From: JBPOFY01 sp049889815
GTDB lineage: Bacteria; Verrucomicrobiota; Verrucomicrobiia; Opitutales; Coraliomargaritaceae
Length of the DNA: 32,275 nucleotides
NCBI GenBank assembly: GCA_049889815.1
Contig: JBMHCR010000004.1
Location: forward strand, 1 to 32,275
Direction of reading: 5' to 3'
The notes beneath the pieces are model-generated. The model was not told where the DNA came from, did not search any database, and saw only the letters and a list, made by a program, of their open reading frames with translations. Positions within the stretch are counted from its first letter, which is position 1. Every line of letters begins with the position of its first letter. Positions 15,561 to 23,305 of this stretch are shown here, one piece after another. Made by a program: the position numbers and the translations under genes.

Positions 15561-16568
15561 ATGAAGAGTCTCATCTTAAACGAGCCACGACATTTCGAAT
15601 TTATAGATATTCCTACACCACAACCAACCGAAGCCGAAGCACTTGTGCGGGTGCTGCGTTGCGGCGTTTGTGGCACCGACATTCATGCATTTTCTGGCAA
15701 GCAGCCATTTTTCTCTTACCCACGAATACTAGGACATGAGCTCTGCGTAGAAGTCGTCAGCGCGCCGGAAGGCAGTGACTTAAACCTTGGCGATCTATGT
15801 TCCGTTGAGCCCTACTACTTTTGCGGGGACTGCCCTGCATGCAAAGCGGGCAAGACAAACTGCTGTCACTCTCTGCAGGTCATGGGTGTTCATGTTGATG
15901 GCGGGCATCAATCTTACATTACCGTTCCGGCGAATTATCTGCATAAAAGCGAAAGCTTAAGTCCCGACCAACTAGCGCTTGTCGAACCACTGGTGATCGG
16001 CGCACATGCAGTCGAACGTGCGGCGCCCGAAAAAGACGAGCCGCTTGTCGTTCTTGGCATGGGCCCGATCGGATTGGCGGTTGCGATCTTTGCCAAAGCT
16101 GCAGGTGCCAATGTCGTATTAGTCGATATCAATTCCGATCGCCTTAGCTTTGCCACAGATACCATGCAACTTGGCACACCGATGCTCGCAGGTGACGATC
16201 TAGCAGATCGTTTGCAATCACATTTCGGACAGCTACCGGCTTGTATCATTGATGCGACCGGCAGCCCTCGTTCGATGAACAACTGCTTTAACTTCGCAGA
16301 ACACGGAGGTCGCGTGGTCTTTGTCGGCCTCTTTATGGGCGACTTGCAAATTGACGACCCCAACTTCCACCGCCGTGAACTCAGCCTTCATGCCAGCCGT
16401 GCTGGACTGTCCTCAACCTTTAGATCCGTCATCGATATGATTGAAAATGGCACCATCGATCCACTGCCATTGATCACCCATCGACTCGAATTCGATCAAC
16501 TCGATCAACAACTCCCAACCATTCACGAACAACCCGGTCTCGTTAAAGCGATGATCCACTTTTGCTAA
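15561..16568 (+). CDS. Zinc-dependent medium-chain alcohol/polyol dehydrogenase
   Basis: A 335-residue protein of the threonine/sorbitol dehydrogenase type. Catalytic zinc ligands are Cys37 in GVCGTD and the HE pair (59-60) in GHELCVEVV. The structural zinc site is Cys88, Cys91, Cys94 and Cys102 (CGDCPACKAGKTNC). The NAD-binding motif GMGPIG is at 166-171, followed by VDIN (about 190), an acidic residue that favours NAD over NADP. It is the first gene of a five-gene operon with a sugar-acid dehydratase, an aldo-keto reductase and an SDR. It could oxidise the fucose-derived keto-deoxy acid, or reduce or oxidise a related polyol; the choice between it and the SDR for that step is open. The gap to the next start is two bases. 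Confidence 0.88.
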   Translation: MKSLILNEPRHFEFIDIPTPQPTEAEALVRVLRCGVCGTDIHAFSGKQPFFSYPRILGHELCVEVVSAPEGSDLNLGDLCSVEPYYFCGDCPACKAGKTNCCHSLQVMGVHVDGGHQSYITVPANYLHKSESLSPDQLALVEPLVIGAHAVERAAPEKDEPLVVLGMGPIGLAVAIFAKAAGANVVLVDINSDRLSFATDTMQLGTPMLAGDDLADRLQSHFGQLPACIIDATGSPRSMNNCFNFAEHGGRVVFVGLFMGDLQIDDPNFHRRELSLHASRAGLSSTFRSVIDMIENGTIDPLPLITHRLEFDQLDQQLPTIHEQPGLVKAMIHFC

Positions 16569-16570
16569 CC

Positions 16571-17683
16571 ATGCGTATCACGAAACTCGAACCCATCATC
16601 CTGCACGCTCCCGTTACCCGAGGTGGCATTGCAGACAGCACACATTCCATCACTCATTGGGGCGCGCCGGGTGTTGCAATTCACACCGATAGCGGACACA
16701 TCGGCTACGGGTTTTCGGGCACCCATGCGCATTTGCCTACAGATCGACTGATCGTCGACTGCATCGTTGATTCCTATGGCCCACTTTTGATCGGCCAGGA
16801 CCCACTCGAAGTCCGAGCCCTTTGGGAAAAGCTACACAAACAAAGTGAAATCTACTGGGTCGGTCGCTCAGGGATCACCCACCTCGCACTCGGCGCTATC
16901 GATATCGCATTATGGGATCTCAAATGTAAGGCACTCGAGCTACCGCTTTGGAAATTGCTCGGCGGCTCTGCAGAAACAAAAGTCGAAGCCTACAATACCG
17001 ACGGCGGCTGGCTCAACTGGAGCAAGGAAGACTTGATCAGTGACTGCAAACGCATGGTCGAAGAACAAGGCTACCGCGCCGTTAAGCTCAAGGTCGGCGG
17101 GGAGTCCGGCAACGAAGACCTGCGCCGTGTCGAAGCGGTGCGTAATGCACTCGGTCCCGAAATTCGTATCATGACCGATGCCAATGGTCGCTGGACACTC
17201 CCACAAGCAATTCAACTGGGTTCACGTTTAGCCGATTACGATATCACATGGATCGAAGAACCGACCGCCTTTGATGATGTGATTGGGCATAAACGCCTAG
17301 CAGAGTCCATCAGCACACCGATCGCCATGGGCGAACAACTCTATCTGGCGCACCAGTTCCGCGACTTCATCCACGCCGGAGCCGTTCACTACGTGCAGCC
17401 CGACATCGTCCGACTCGCAGGCATCACTGAATGGTGGCAGGTCGCCGACCTTGCCCACAGCTACTCGCTACCGGTTGTTCCGCATGTCGGCGACATGTGC
17501 CAAGTCCACCAACACCTCTGCAATGCACACCCCGCATGTAATCTACTCGAATACATTCCATGGCTACGCGACTGGATGAAGCATCCCGCCGAAGTGAAGG
17601 ACGGTTTCTTTGTAAACCCACAAACTACCGGGGCCGGCATGGAACCGACAGAAGAAGCACTCGAAAAGATCAACGTTATCTAG
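16571..17683 (+). CDS. Mandelate-racemase-type sugar-acid dehydratase, probably L-fuconate dehydratase
   Basis: A 370-residue enolase-superfamily member. The mandelate racemase subgroup residues are in order: KxK on the second barrel strand (Lys172, Lys174 in VKLKVGG), metal ligands Asp203 (MTDANGRW), Glu229 (WIEEP) and Glu255 (MGEQ), Asp278 (QPDIVR), and the acid/base His305 (VVPHVGD). Such enzymes dehydrate aldonates to 2-keto-3-deoxy acids. L-fuconate is the expected substrate from the fucosidase-rich context, but the protein is shorter than the characterised Xanthomonas fuconate dehydratase (about 440 residues), so rhamnonate, galactonate or another acid remains possible. I chose the ATG two bases after the upstream stop; an in-frame TTG at 16562 would overlap the upstream gene. 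Confidence 0.88.
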   Translation: MRITKLEPIILHAPVTRGGIADSTHSITHWGAPGVAIHTDSGHIGYGFSGTHAHLPTDRLIVDCIVDSYGPLLIGQDPLEVRALWEKLHKQSEIYWVGRSGITHLALGAIDIALWDLKCKALELPLWKLLGGSAETKVEAYNTDGGWLNWSKEDLISDCKRMVEEQGYRAVKLKVGGESGNEDLRRVEAVRNALGPEIRIMTDANGRWTLPQAIQLGSRLADYDITWIEEPTAFDDVIGHKRLAESISTPIAMGEQLYLAHQFRDFIHAGAVHYVQPDIVRLAGITEWWQVADLAHSYSLPVVPHVGDMCQVHQHLCNAHPACNLLEYIPWLRDWMKHPAEVKDGFFVNPQTTGAGMEPTEEALEKINVI

Positions 17684-17687
17684 CACG

Positions 17688-18638
17688 ATGAAATACCGAC
17701 CACTCGGCAATACAGGGCTGGATGTATCCATCTTAAGTTATGGTGCCTCTGCACTTGGAGGCGTCTTTCACGACATCGATGAAAGTGTTGGCCTACAAGC
17801 AGTTCACACAGCTTTGGAACATGGCATCAACTACATTGATGTTTCACCCGCATATGGAAACACGAAGGCGGAAGCCGTTCTCGGCAAAGCACTGTGCGAA
17901 CACCAGCGTGACTCATACATTCTCTCCACCAAAGCAGGCAAATTCTGCACTCCGGGTGAATACGGCGGGCATTTGTTCGATTACTCGAAAGCAGCCATTC
18001 GCAGATCACTCGACGAAAGTCTACAGCGCTTGGGAACGGACTACGTAGACGCACTCTATTTACACGACATCGAATACGACGGACGCTCATATGTGAAACA
18101 GGCTTTAACCGAAGGAGTCGCGGCACTCAAAGCGCTAAAGCAAGAAGGTAAGATTCGCCACTACGGGATATCAACCTACCCGATGAATCTTTGGCAGGAA
18201 GTATTTGAGACCGTTGATTTTGAAATCGCGATGACGCATAGCCACTACTGTTTAAGCGACACACTCCTCCTTGATCTGGCAGATGCCTGCAGTGAGAAAG
18301 GAATCGGCATTGTAAACTCATCCCCGCTACTCATGGGTGTGCTCACCGCACGTGGACCTGCGGACTGGTTCCCGATCAACAAGGAACAACGTGCAGTCGC
18401 ACAGCAAGCCGTTGAATTCTGCAAGGCGCAAGGCACCACTATCGAGCAACTCGCCGTGCAATTTTCAGTCGCAAACGAGCGCATCCCCACTACCTTAACC
18501 AGCAGCTCAAACCCTGAGCGCATTAAGCAAAGTATCGACAATGCCCTTATCTCTCCCGACCTGGCATTAGTCAAAGAGGTGCAAGACATCCTAGAGCCCA
18601 TTATGAACCACGACTGGAACTTTGGAGAAACCTGTTAA
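17688..18638 (+). CDS. Aldo-keto reductase, probable L-fucose/L-galactose 1-dehydrogenase
   Basis: A 316-residue aldo-keto reductase with the catalytic tetrad Asp51 (NYIDVSPAYG), Tyr56, Lys82 (STKAGK) and His126 (YLHDIEY). The opening RPLGNTGLDVSILSYGASALGGVF is strikingly like plant L-galactose dehydrogenase and bacterial L-fucose dehydrogenases, which oxidise the sugar at C1 to the lactone with NAD(P). L-fucose is 6-deoxy-L-galactose, so this fits the first step of oxidative fucose breakdown. It is separated by four bases from the dehydratase upstream and by four bases from the SDR downstream. D-threo-aldose dehydrogenase and pyridoxal dehydrogenase are related alternatives. Confidence 0.88.
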   Translation: MKYRPLGNTGLDVSILSYGASALGGVFHDIDESVGLQAVHTALEHGINYIDVSPAYGNTKAEAVLGKALCEHQRDSYILSTKAGKFCTPGEYGGHLFDYSKAAIRRSLDESLQRLGTDYVDALYLHDIEYDGRSYVKQALTEGVAALKALKQEGKIRHYGISTYPMNLWQEVFETVDFEIAMTHSHYCLSDTLLLDLADACSEKGIGIVNSSPLLMGVLTARGPADWFPINKEQRAVAQQAVEFCKAQGTTIEQLAVQFSVANERIPTTLTSSSNPERIKQSIDNALISPDLALVKEVQDILEPIMNHDWNFGETC

Positions 18639-18642
18639 GATT

Positions 18643-19413
18643 ATGACTACGGACAACTACTCTTTTGAGCTCAAAGGCGAGCGCGCTCTCATTACCGGCG
18701 GTGGTTCGGGCATTGGACTGGCAATCGCAAAAGCTTTCGTCGCGGCGGGTGCGCAAGTTTGTATCACCGGACGCCGTGCCGACATTTTGGATACAGCCGT
18801 TGCCGAGCTCGGAGCTCAGGCAACCGCTTTTACCGGCGACGTGACCAACGCGACGGATCGGACCAACATGCTCGCACAAGTCGAGAAAGCCTTTGGTCAA
18901 TCGGCGTCCATCCTCATCAACAACGCAGGCCAGAACGTCAAAAAGCCAGCCATCGAGATGAGCGACGAAGACTTTGATGCCCTTCTCAACACACACGTTA
19001 AAGCTGGTTTCGCACTCGCACGCGATGCCGCACCCGCAATGATTGAAGCCGGTAAAGGGTCCATAGTTTTTATGGCATCCATGGCATCCTTCATGGGCGT
19101 CCCAAATATAATTGGATATACGACTGCAAAGACCGCAGTGCTCGGGCTCACTCGTGGACTCTCAGCTGAATGGTCCCAGAAAGGAATTCGCGTCAACGCA
19201 ATCGCACCCGGCTGGATCCACACACCAATGACCGACTACGCCTTCGATGGAGACCCAAAGCGTAAGGAAAAAGTCCTCAGTCGCACCCCTATGAACTGCA
19301 TGGGCCAACCTGAAGATATCGCACAAAGCGCAGTCTACCTCTGTTCACCCGCAGCAAAGTTCATCACCGGCCAATGCCTCAACGTAGACGGCGGAGCCAG
19401 CATCGGATTCTAA
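18643..19413 (+). CDS. Short-chain dehydrogenase (SDR), gluconate-5-dehydrogenase-like
   Basis: A 256-residue classical SDR: cofactor motif TGGGSGIG (18-25), NNAG (93-96), Ser146, and YxxxK with Tyr159 and Lys163 (IIGYTTAKTAV), then NAIAPGWIHTPM and the C-terminal TGQCLNVDGG typical of the family. In non-phosphorylative fucose pathways an SDR oxidises 2-keto-3-deoxy-L-fuconate at C4, which fits its place after the dehydratase and aldo-keto reductase genes. Specificity cannot be read directly. The ATG at 18643, four bases after the upstream stop, is preferred to an in-frame TTG at 18622 inside the upstream gene. Confidence 0.88.
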   Translation: MTTDNYSFELKGERALITGGGSGIGLAIAKAFVAAGAQVCITGRRADILDTAVAELGAQATAFTGDVTNATDRTNMLAQVEKAFGQSASILINNAGQNVKKPAIEMSDEDFDALLNTHVKAGFALARDAAPAMIEAGKGSIVFMASMASFMGVPNIIGYTTAKTAVLGLTRGLSAEWSQKGIRVNAIAPGWIHTPMTDYAFDGDPKRKEKVLSRTPMNCMGQPEDIAQSAVYLCSPAAKFITGQCLNVDGGASIGF

Positions 19414-19425
19414 GGTGCTACCCAC

Positions 19426-19460
19426 TTCTAACTTGTTCCTTCTACCTCCTAACTTCTTTT
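19426..19460 (+). repeat. Five degenerate heptamers before the propeller gene
   Basis: The bases read in phase as TTCTAAC, TTGTTCC, TTCTACC, TCCTAAC and TTCTTTT, filling most of the 51-base gap between the SDR and the next gene and ending four bases before the start codon. There is no ribosome binding site in it on this strand. The unit is about TTCTAAC with drift, so it looks like a decayed short tandem repeat. Confidence 0.5.
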
Positions 19461-19464
19461 ATCG

Positions 19465-20529
19465 ATGTCCGAAACCAATCTATTCAATCACGAGGAAGTC
19501 TATTCCGAGTTTTCCAAGAAACTAGAACCCGTAGGTCGCATCCTCGAAGACCCCGACTACAATGTCTGGTGCTGCTCGCCGATTTACGACGCACAAGGGC
19601 GAGTGCACGTCTTCTATGCGCGTTGGCTCAATGTGTATGATCATCTCGGCTGGGTCTGCGCCAGTGAAGTCGCGCATGCGGTAGCTGATTCACCGGAAGG
19701 CCCCTACGTGACCACCGGCACGGTTCTCAAAGGCGAAATGGATAGCTCATGGGATTCTTGGTCGATTCATAATCCGACCGTCTATCAGGTCGGCGATAAA
19801 TACATCATGCTCTACATGGGTGCAACCGGTCGCGACCTCGAAGTCACTCGTGACGAGATCATGCAGATGTCACAGGAAGAATACCTTCCCTACTTTTATC
19901 AACTCACAGCGACCAAACGTGTTGGCATGGCAATCGCCGACAGTCTCGACGGCCCATGGGAAAGAGTCAGCGATCAACCCATGGTGGAGACCGGTCCTTC
20001 GGGGGCATGGGATGATCGTGTGACCAGTAACCCCGCATTCATCCAACATGAGGACGGACGCTACTGGCTCTATTACAAAGGCTGGGATGTAAAGACCTTC
20101 GAAGCCTACCATGGCAACCGCCGCTATGGCATCGCCATTTCCGACAATTTAACCGGTCCTTACGAAAAATACGAAGGCAATCCCATCGTTGACTTCTCAC
20201 ACATCGATCACCGCATCCAGTGCGAAGATGCCTATGTCTGGCACGAAGACGGGCAATACCACATGATCGTGCGCGACATGGGCTTCTACAATCACGAGTA
20301 TGGACTCATCCTTCACTCCGATGATGGTATCCAATGGGGACAACCGGAAATTGCGTTCAAAGACGCGCCACACTACTTCGACGAAGCGATGCCCGACCTT
20401 GACCGCCAGGGTCGCTTCGAGCGCCCACAGCTTCTAATGAAAGACGGGCGTCCCGACTATCTCTTCTGCGCCTACCGAGGCGGGAAATATCGAACTTCCA
20501 GCGCTGTGGTGCTAAAAGTCCAACACTGA
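19465..20529 (+). CDS. Cytoplasmic five-bladed beta-propeller glycosidase-like protein (GH43/GH117-type fold), copy B
   Basis: A 354-residue paralogue of the product at 6984-7991, with the same ordered blocks: ILEDPDYNVWCCSPIY (26-41), HVFYARW, SIHNPTVYQVGDKYIMLYMGA (100-120 region), VTSNPAFIQ (186-194), RYWLYYKGW, QCEDAYVWHEDG (252-263) and MGFYNHEYGL. It differs by an insert of about 20 residues (122-143, rich in Glu and Met) after the second blade. There is no signal peptide. It is the fifth gene of the sugar-oxidation operon, so it probably frees the sugar from an imported oligosaccharide before oxidation (inference). Its stop is five bases from the stop of the convergent nucleoside-hydrolase-like gene, whose smaller paralogue also neighbours copy A. 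Confidence 0.75.
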   Translation: MSETNLFNHEEVYSEFSKKLEPVGRILEDPDYNVWCCSPIYDAQGRVHVFYARWLNVYDHLGWVCASEVAHAVADSPEGPYVTTGTVLKGEMDSSWDSWSIHNPTVYQVGDKYIMLYMGATGRDLEVTRDEIMQMSQEEYLPYFYQLTATKRVGMAIADSLDGPWERVSDQPMVETGPSGAWDDRVTSNPAFIQHEDGRYWLYYKGWDVKTFEAYHGNRRYGIAISDNLTGPYEKYEGNPIVDFSHIDHRIQCEDAYVWHEDGQYHMIVRDMGFYNHEYGLILHSDDGIQWGQPEIAFKDAPHYFDEAMPDLDRQGRFERPQLLMKDGRPDYLFCAYRGGKYRTSSAVVLKVQH

Positions 20530-20534
20530 TTTAA

Positions 20535-23207
20535 TTAAGGCAAGCTCACTTCGACCATTATGTAGCACTCATCCTGGTCAATATCGACCGTGTAGCTATT
20601 CTGCGGATACACGATATCGCTTGCCACCGGTTGAAAATCAGCAACGGCTAAGTCATAGCATACAGAAACCGTATAGAAGCGATCCTCTTTCGCATCCCAA
20701 GTGATTGTTAATTGATCAGGTGTTCCACTCACCGTCGCCATAGTTTCGATTGCAAAATGTGAATTGGGGTCGTTCGGATCAGTGAGTGCTAGATACTCAT
20801 CTTCATTCGTCTGTTTATCCAAATCCAAGTCAGCTGTGCCGATGCGGTCCGCTCCAGTAAGTCCATGACTAGTTGCCCAGTCTTCATATGATAATATTGC
20901 TGGAACCACGGTAACACTCAAATCAGGCAATTGAACGACATCCGGATCATCCCAGTTCGCTCCGACGGGGCGAGAATCTACTTTGAATATATAGCCACTT
21001 CCTGGGGCGGGTGCACCCCCGGCTAAAGTAATAGTCAGTGTCTCAGTGCCTGTTCCTGCACTCACGGTATTCCGCGCATTCCCAAGCCACCCGCTAGGCC
21101 CCCAGAATTGAACCACGATATCACGGCTGGTAACTGCCTCGTAGCCCACATCTACACTAAAACTCGCAGCAGACACCAATGTCGTAGGCAGCAAACTATT
21201 ATCCACTGTGTTCACAGGCGGATCTGCAGATTCAGTAGTAATTACTAACTCCGGAGCAAAGCTACCCTCCTTTGAAGAGAACCAAATGTCATTACCGCCA
21301 CTGTCCATCTTCAAGATAAAGCTATACTCACCGGCACCCGATAACGGTGTTCCCAAATCGAACGTAACTTCATCACCCACAGCAACGCTTCCGGTATGTG
21401 ATCCAAGTTGCGAGCCTTCAGTCGGTGCATTCGCAGTGCTTAAGGTCGTTTCCGTCCATGCATTACTATTTCCCTGATAGACTCGAATGGTCCCACTCCC
21501 CGGATCACCGGAAGCCGTCAATCGAAGGCTCACATTAGTGATCGTGTCATCAATAGCCGGAACGTTGAACTTTAAATAAGCGACACGTCGACCGTCTTCA
21601 ACTTTGAGGAGTCCATCGTTATATCGAGTGGAGTAATCCAAATAAGCGTCGTGTATCGGATTGAGTATTGTTTCGTCAGTGTCCGGTGGATCAGGGTCCG
21701 TCGCATCTCCATCCAAGATAGGAGTTACCGGCTCGGAATCACTCTTGAATCCGGAAACGCCCTCCTTGAAGAAGTGGATCTTATCAATGCGGAAACCACC
21801 GGAGCGCCCCAGAATAAAGAAATAGTGATCTCCCGCACTTAGATTATATAGCGGGGCCGAGAAATGCCCATCTGTGTTCGCTACAGTTCCATAATTATCA
21901 TGAGTGGTATGCCAACTGAACTTCGTGCCGGCATCAAACTGCTCCTGGCTGATTGAATGATAGGTCTTACGTGTGATACCGTAAGGGTTCACTGGGTTCA
22001 AACCCATCACGGTCCAGCAATCGTTCCACTTATCACGTTCAGGTGCGCCAAAATGAGAGGATCTCAGCGCCATACGATAATTGCCAGGATTCGTGATACG
22101 AAGCTTATATATCAAGACACCCTGATGCTGGTGATCGATCTTATTGATCCACGAAGGCACCCAGCGGATATATCCCGAACCACTATACCCAGGGCTAGGA
22201 TCATGAGGATCTGATGTGAGTAATTGCCAATCATCGGTAAGTGGCACACTCTCAGCTTCGATTACGATTTTCCCATTCACTTCCTGAAAAATGCTCTGTG
22301 TTGCAGGCGGTGTAACAATTGGAGCGACACCAGCAGGTGCTGCAGGTGTCGTCGCCGTGCCACCGTTTGTGGGAATTGTCGCTGCACCAAACCATGTTTG
22401 CATCTCGGCTATCGTTACCTTCTCGTCGTTGCCATTGATACCAATTAGCCAAGTGACCATACCTGCATCAGATACGTCGGGCTTACCAGCAACGACTCTG
22501 TCGTAGACCCAATTCAAGTTGGAATCAGCATGGTCTCTGAGCCAATGAAAGTTAGAATCGTTGTTACCTTTAAGCCCATTGAGGTTACTGCCGTTCTGGT
22601 CCGCAATTCGGAGGTAACCAATATTTGGCACTAGTGCTTTTACATCATTCCAATTGCGATGCCACAAACGTGGTTTGAAGTATTCATTATAGTCGTGGTG
22701 CGAAACAATGGTTACGTATTGGCGAGAATTCACATTCGCCGCCTCAAGTGCGCGGTAAATCAATTCCATAGGCCCTGCAGCAACGAGGTAAAGTCGATCA
22801 CTAGATGACGACTTGTTAATTTCTGATGTTAGGTGAGCTACAGCACCGTCCGGATCATTAGCTGCATCATGAAAGCGACTTGCGTCAAATCCCCAGCGAG
22901 CCTGACCACCCCTCGCGCTGAGCCACATACGATTACTGCCTGAATTTATCTGCTTATACTCCAGAAAGTTGTTAAAATCGTAGTGGACTAGATTATCCTG
23001 CAAACCCGCTTTTGCCAGTACTGCTAGAGTGAAAGCCGTAGCACCTACATCATCAGCATCTGCGTCTGGGTTTCCATCGGCGCTGATTGCAATACGATTG
23101 GAGCTGTTCCAAGGCGAATTTGCTGCTGTAAGAACCTGAAGAACAGCGGTTAATAAAAGCAAGAACGCCGAAAGTGTCCTTGAGCGGGAGTTAACGAGAG
23201 GGATCAT
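20535..23207 (-). CDS. Large secreted multi-domain protein with nucleoside-hydrolase-like domain, copy B
   Basis: An 890-residue protein with signal peptide (residues 1-29). Residues 31-320 align without gaps to the product at 8028-9527, roughly two-thirds identical by eye, including the acidic motif ADGNPDADADDVGAT (D44, D50, D52, D53). The CBM6-like domain follows (306-490). It then adds about 390 residues: a DNRLRE/CBM96-like sandwich (512-660, AYLDYSTRYNDG, AYLKFNVP, then APELVI), a further Ig-like or carbohydrate-binding sandwich (666-768), and a tail with an acidic Ca-loop-like segment (DLDLDKQTNEDEYLALTDPNDPNS, given here in parts at 793-797 and 800-816) as found at the C-termini of many verrucomicrobial secreted enzymes. 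Its catalytic role is unknown. It follows the GH50-like gene on the same strand (98-base gap). Confidence 0.75.
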   Translation of the reverse strand: MIPLVNSRSRTLSAFLLLLTAVLQVLTAANSPWNSSNRIAISADGNPDADADDVGATAFTLAVLAKAGLQDNLVHYDFNNFLEYKQINSGSNRMWLSARGGQARWGFDASRFHDAANDPDGAVAHLTSEINKSSSSDRLYLVAAGPMELIYRALEAANVNSRQYVTIVSHHDYNEYFKPRLWHRNWNDVKALVPNIGYLRIADQNGSNLNGLKGNNDSNFHWLRDHADSNLNWVYDRVVAGKPDVSDAGMVTWLIGINGNDEKVTIAEMQTWFGAATIPTNGGTATTPAAPAGVAPIVTPPATQSIFQEVNGKIVIEAESVPLTDDWQLLTSDPHDPSPGYSGSGYIRWVPSWINKIDHQHQGVLIYKLRITNPGNYRMALRSSHFGAPERDKWNDCWTVMGLNPVNPYGITRKTYHSISQEQFDAGTKFSWHTTHDNYGTVANTDGHFSAPLYNLSAGDHYFFILGRSGGFRIDKIHFFKEGVSGFKSDSEPVTPILDGDATDPDPPDTDETILNPIHDAYLDYSTRYNDGLLKVEDGRRVAYLKFNVPAIDDTITNVSLRLTASGDPGSGTIRVYQGNSNAWTETTLSTANAPTEGSQLGSHTGSVAVGDEVTFDLGTPLSGAGEYSFILKMDSGGNDIWFSSKEGSFAPELVITTESADPPVNTVDNSLLPTTLVSAASFSVDVGYEAVTSRDIVVQFWGPSGWLGNARNTVSAGTGTETLTITLAGGAPAPGSGYIFKVDSRPVGANWDDPDVVQLPDLSVTVVPAILSYEDWATSHGLTGADRIGTADLDLDKQTNEDEYLALTDPNDPNSHFAIETMATVSGTPDQLTITWDAKEDRFYTVSVCYDLAVADFQPVASDIVYPQNSYTVDIDQDECYIMVEVSLP

Positions 23208-23305
23208 TGTTGGGGGATCAGCGAAGCGGGACTACTTCGACTTACCCTTATATTTCCTCCGCAACGTGAATTTAGGCAAAAAAACTTTCTCGTGCAAAGA
23301 TCTAC

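Noticed and set aside
16562..16570. TTG start for the dehydratase
   Set aside because: It overlaps the upstream gene, whereas an ATG lies two bases after that gene's stop and begins the conserved N-terminus.
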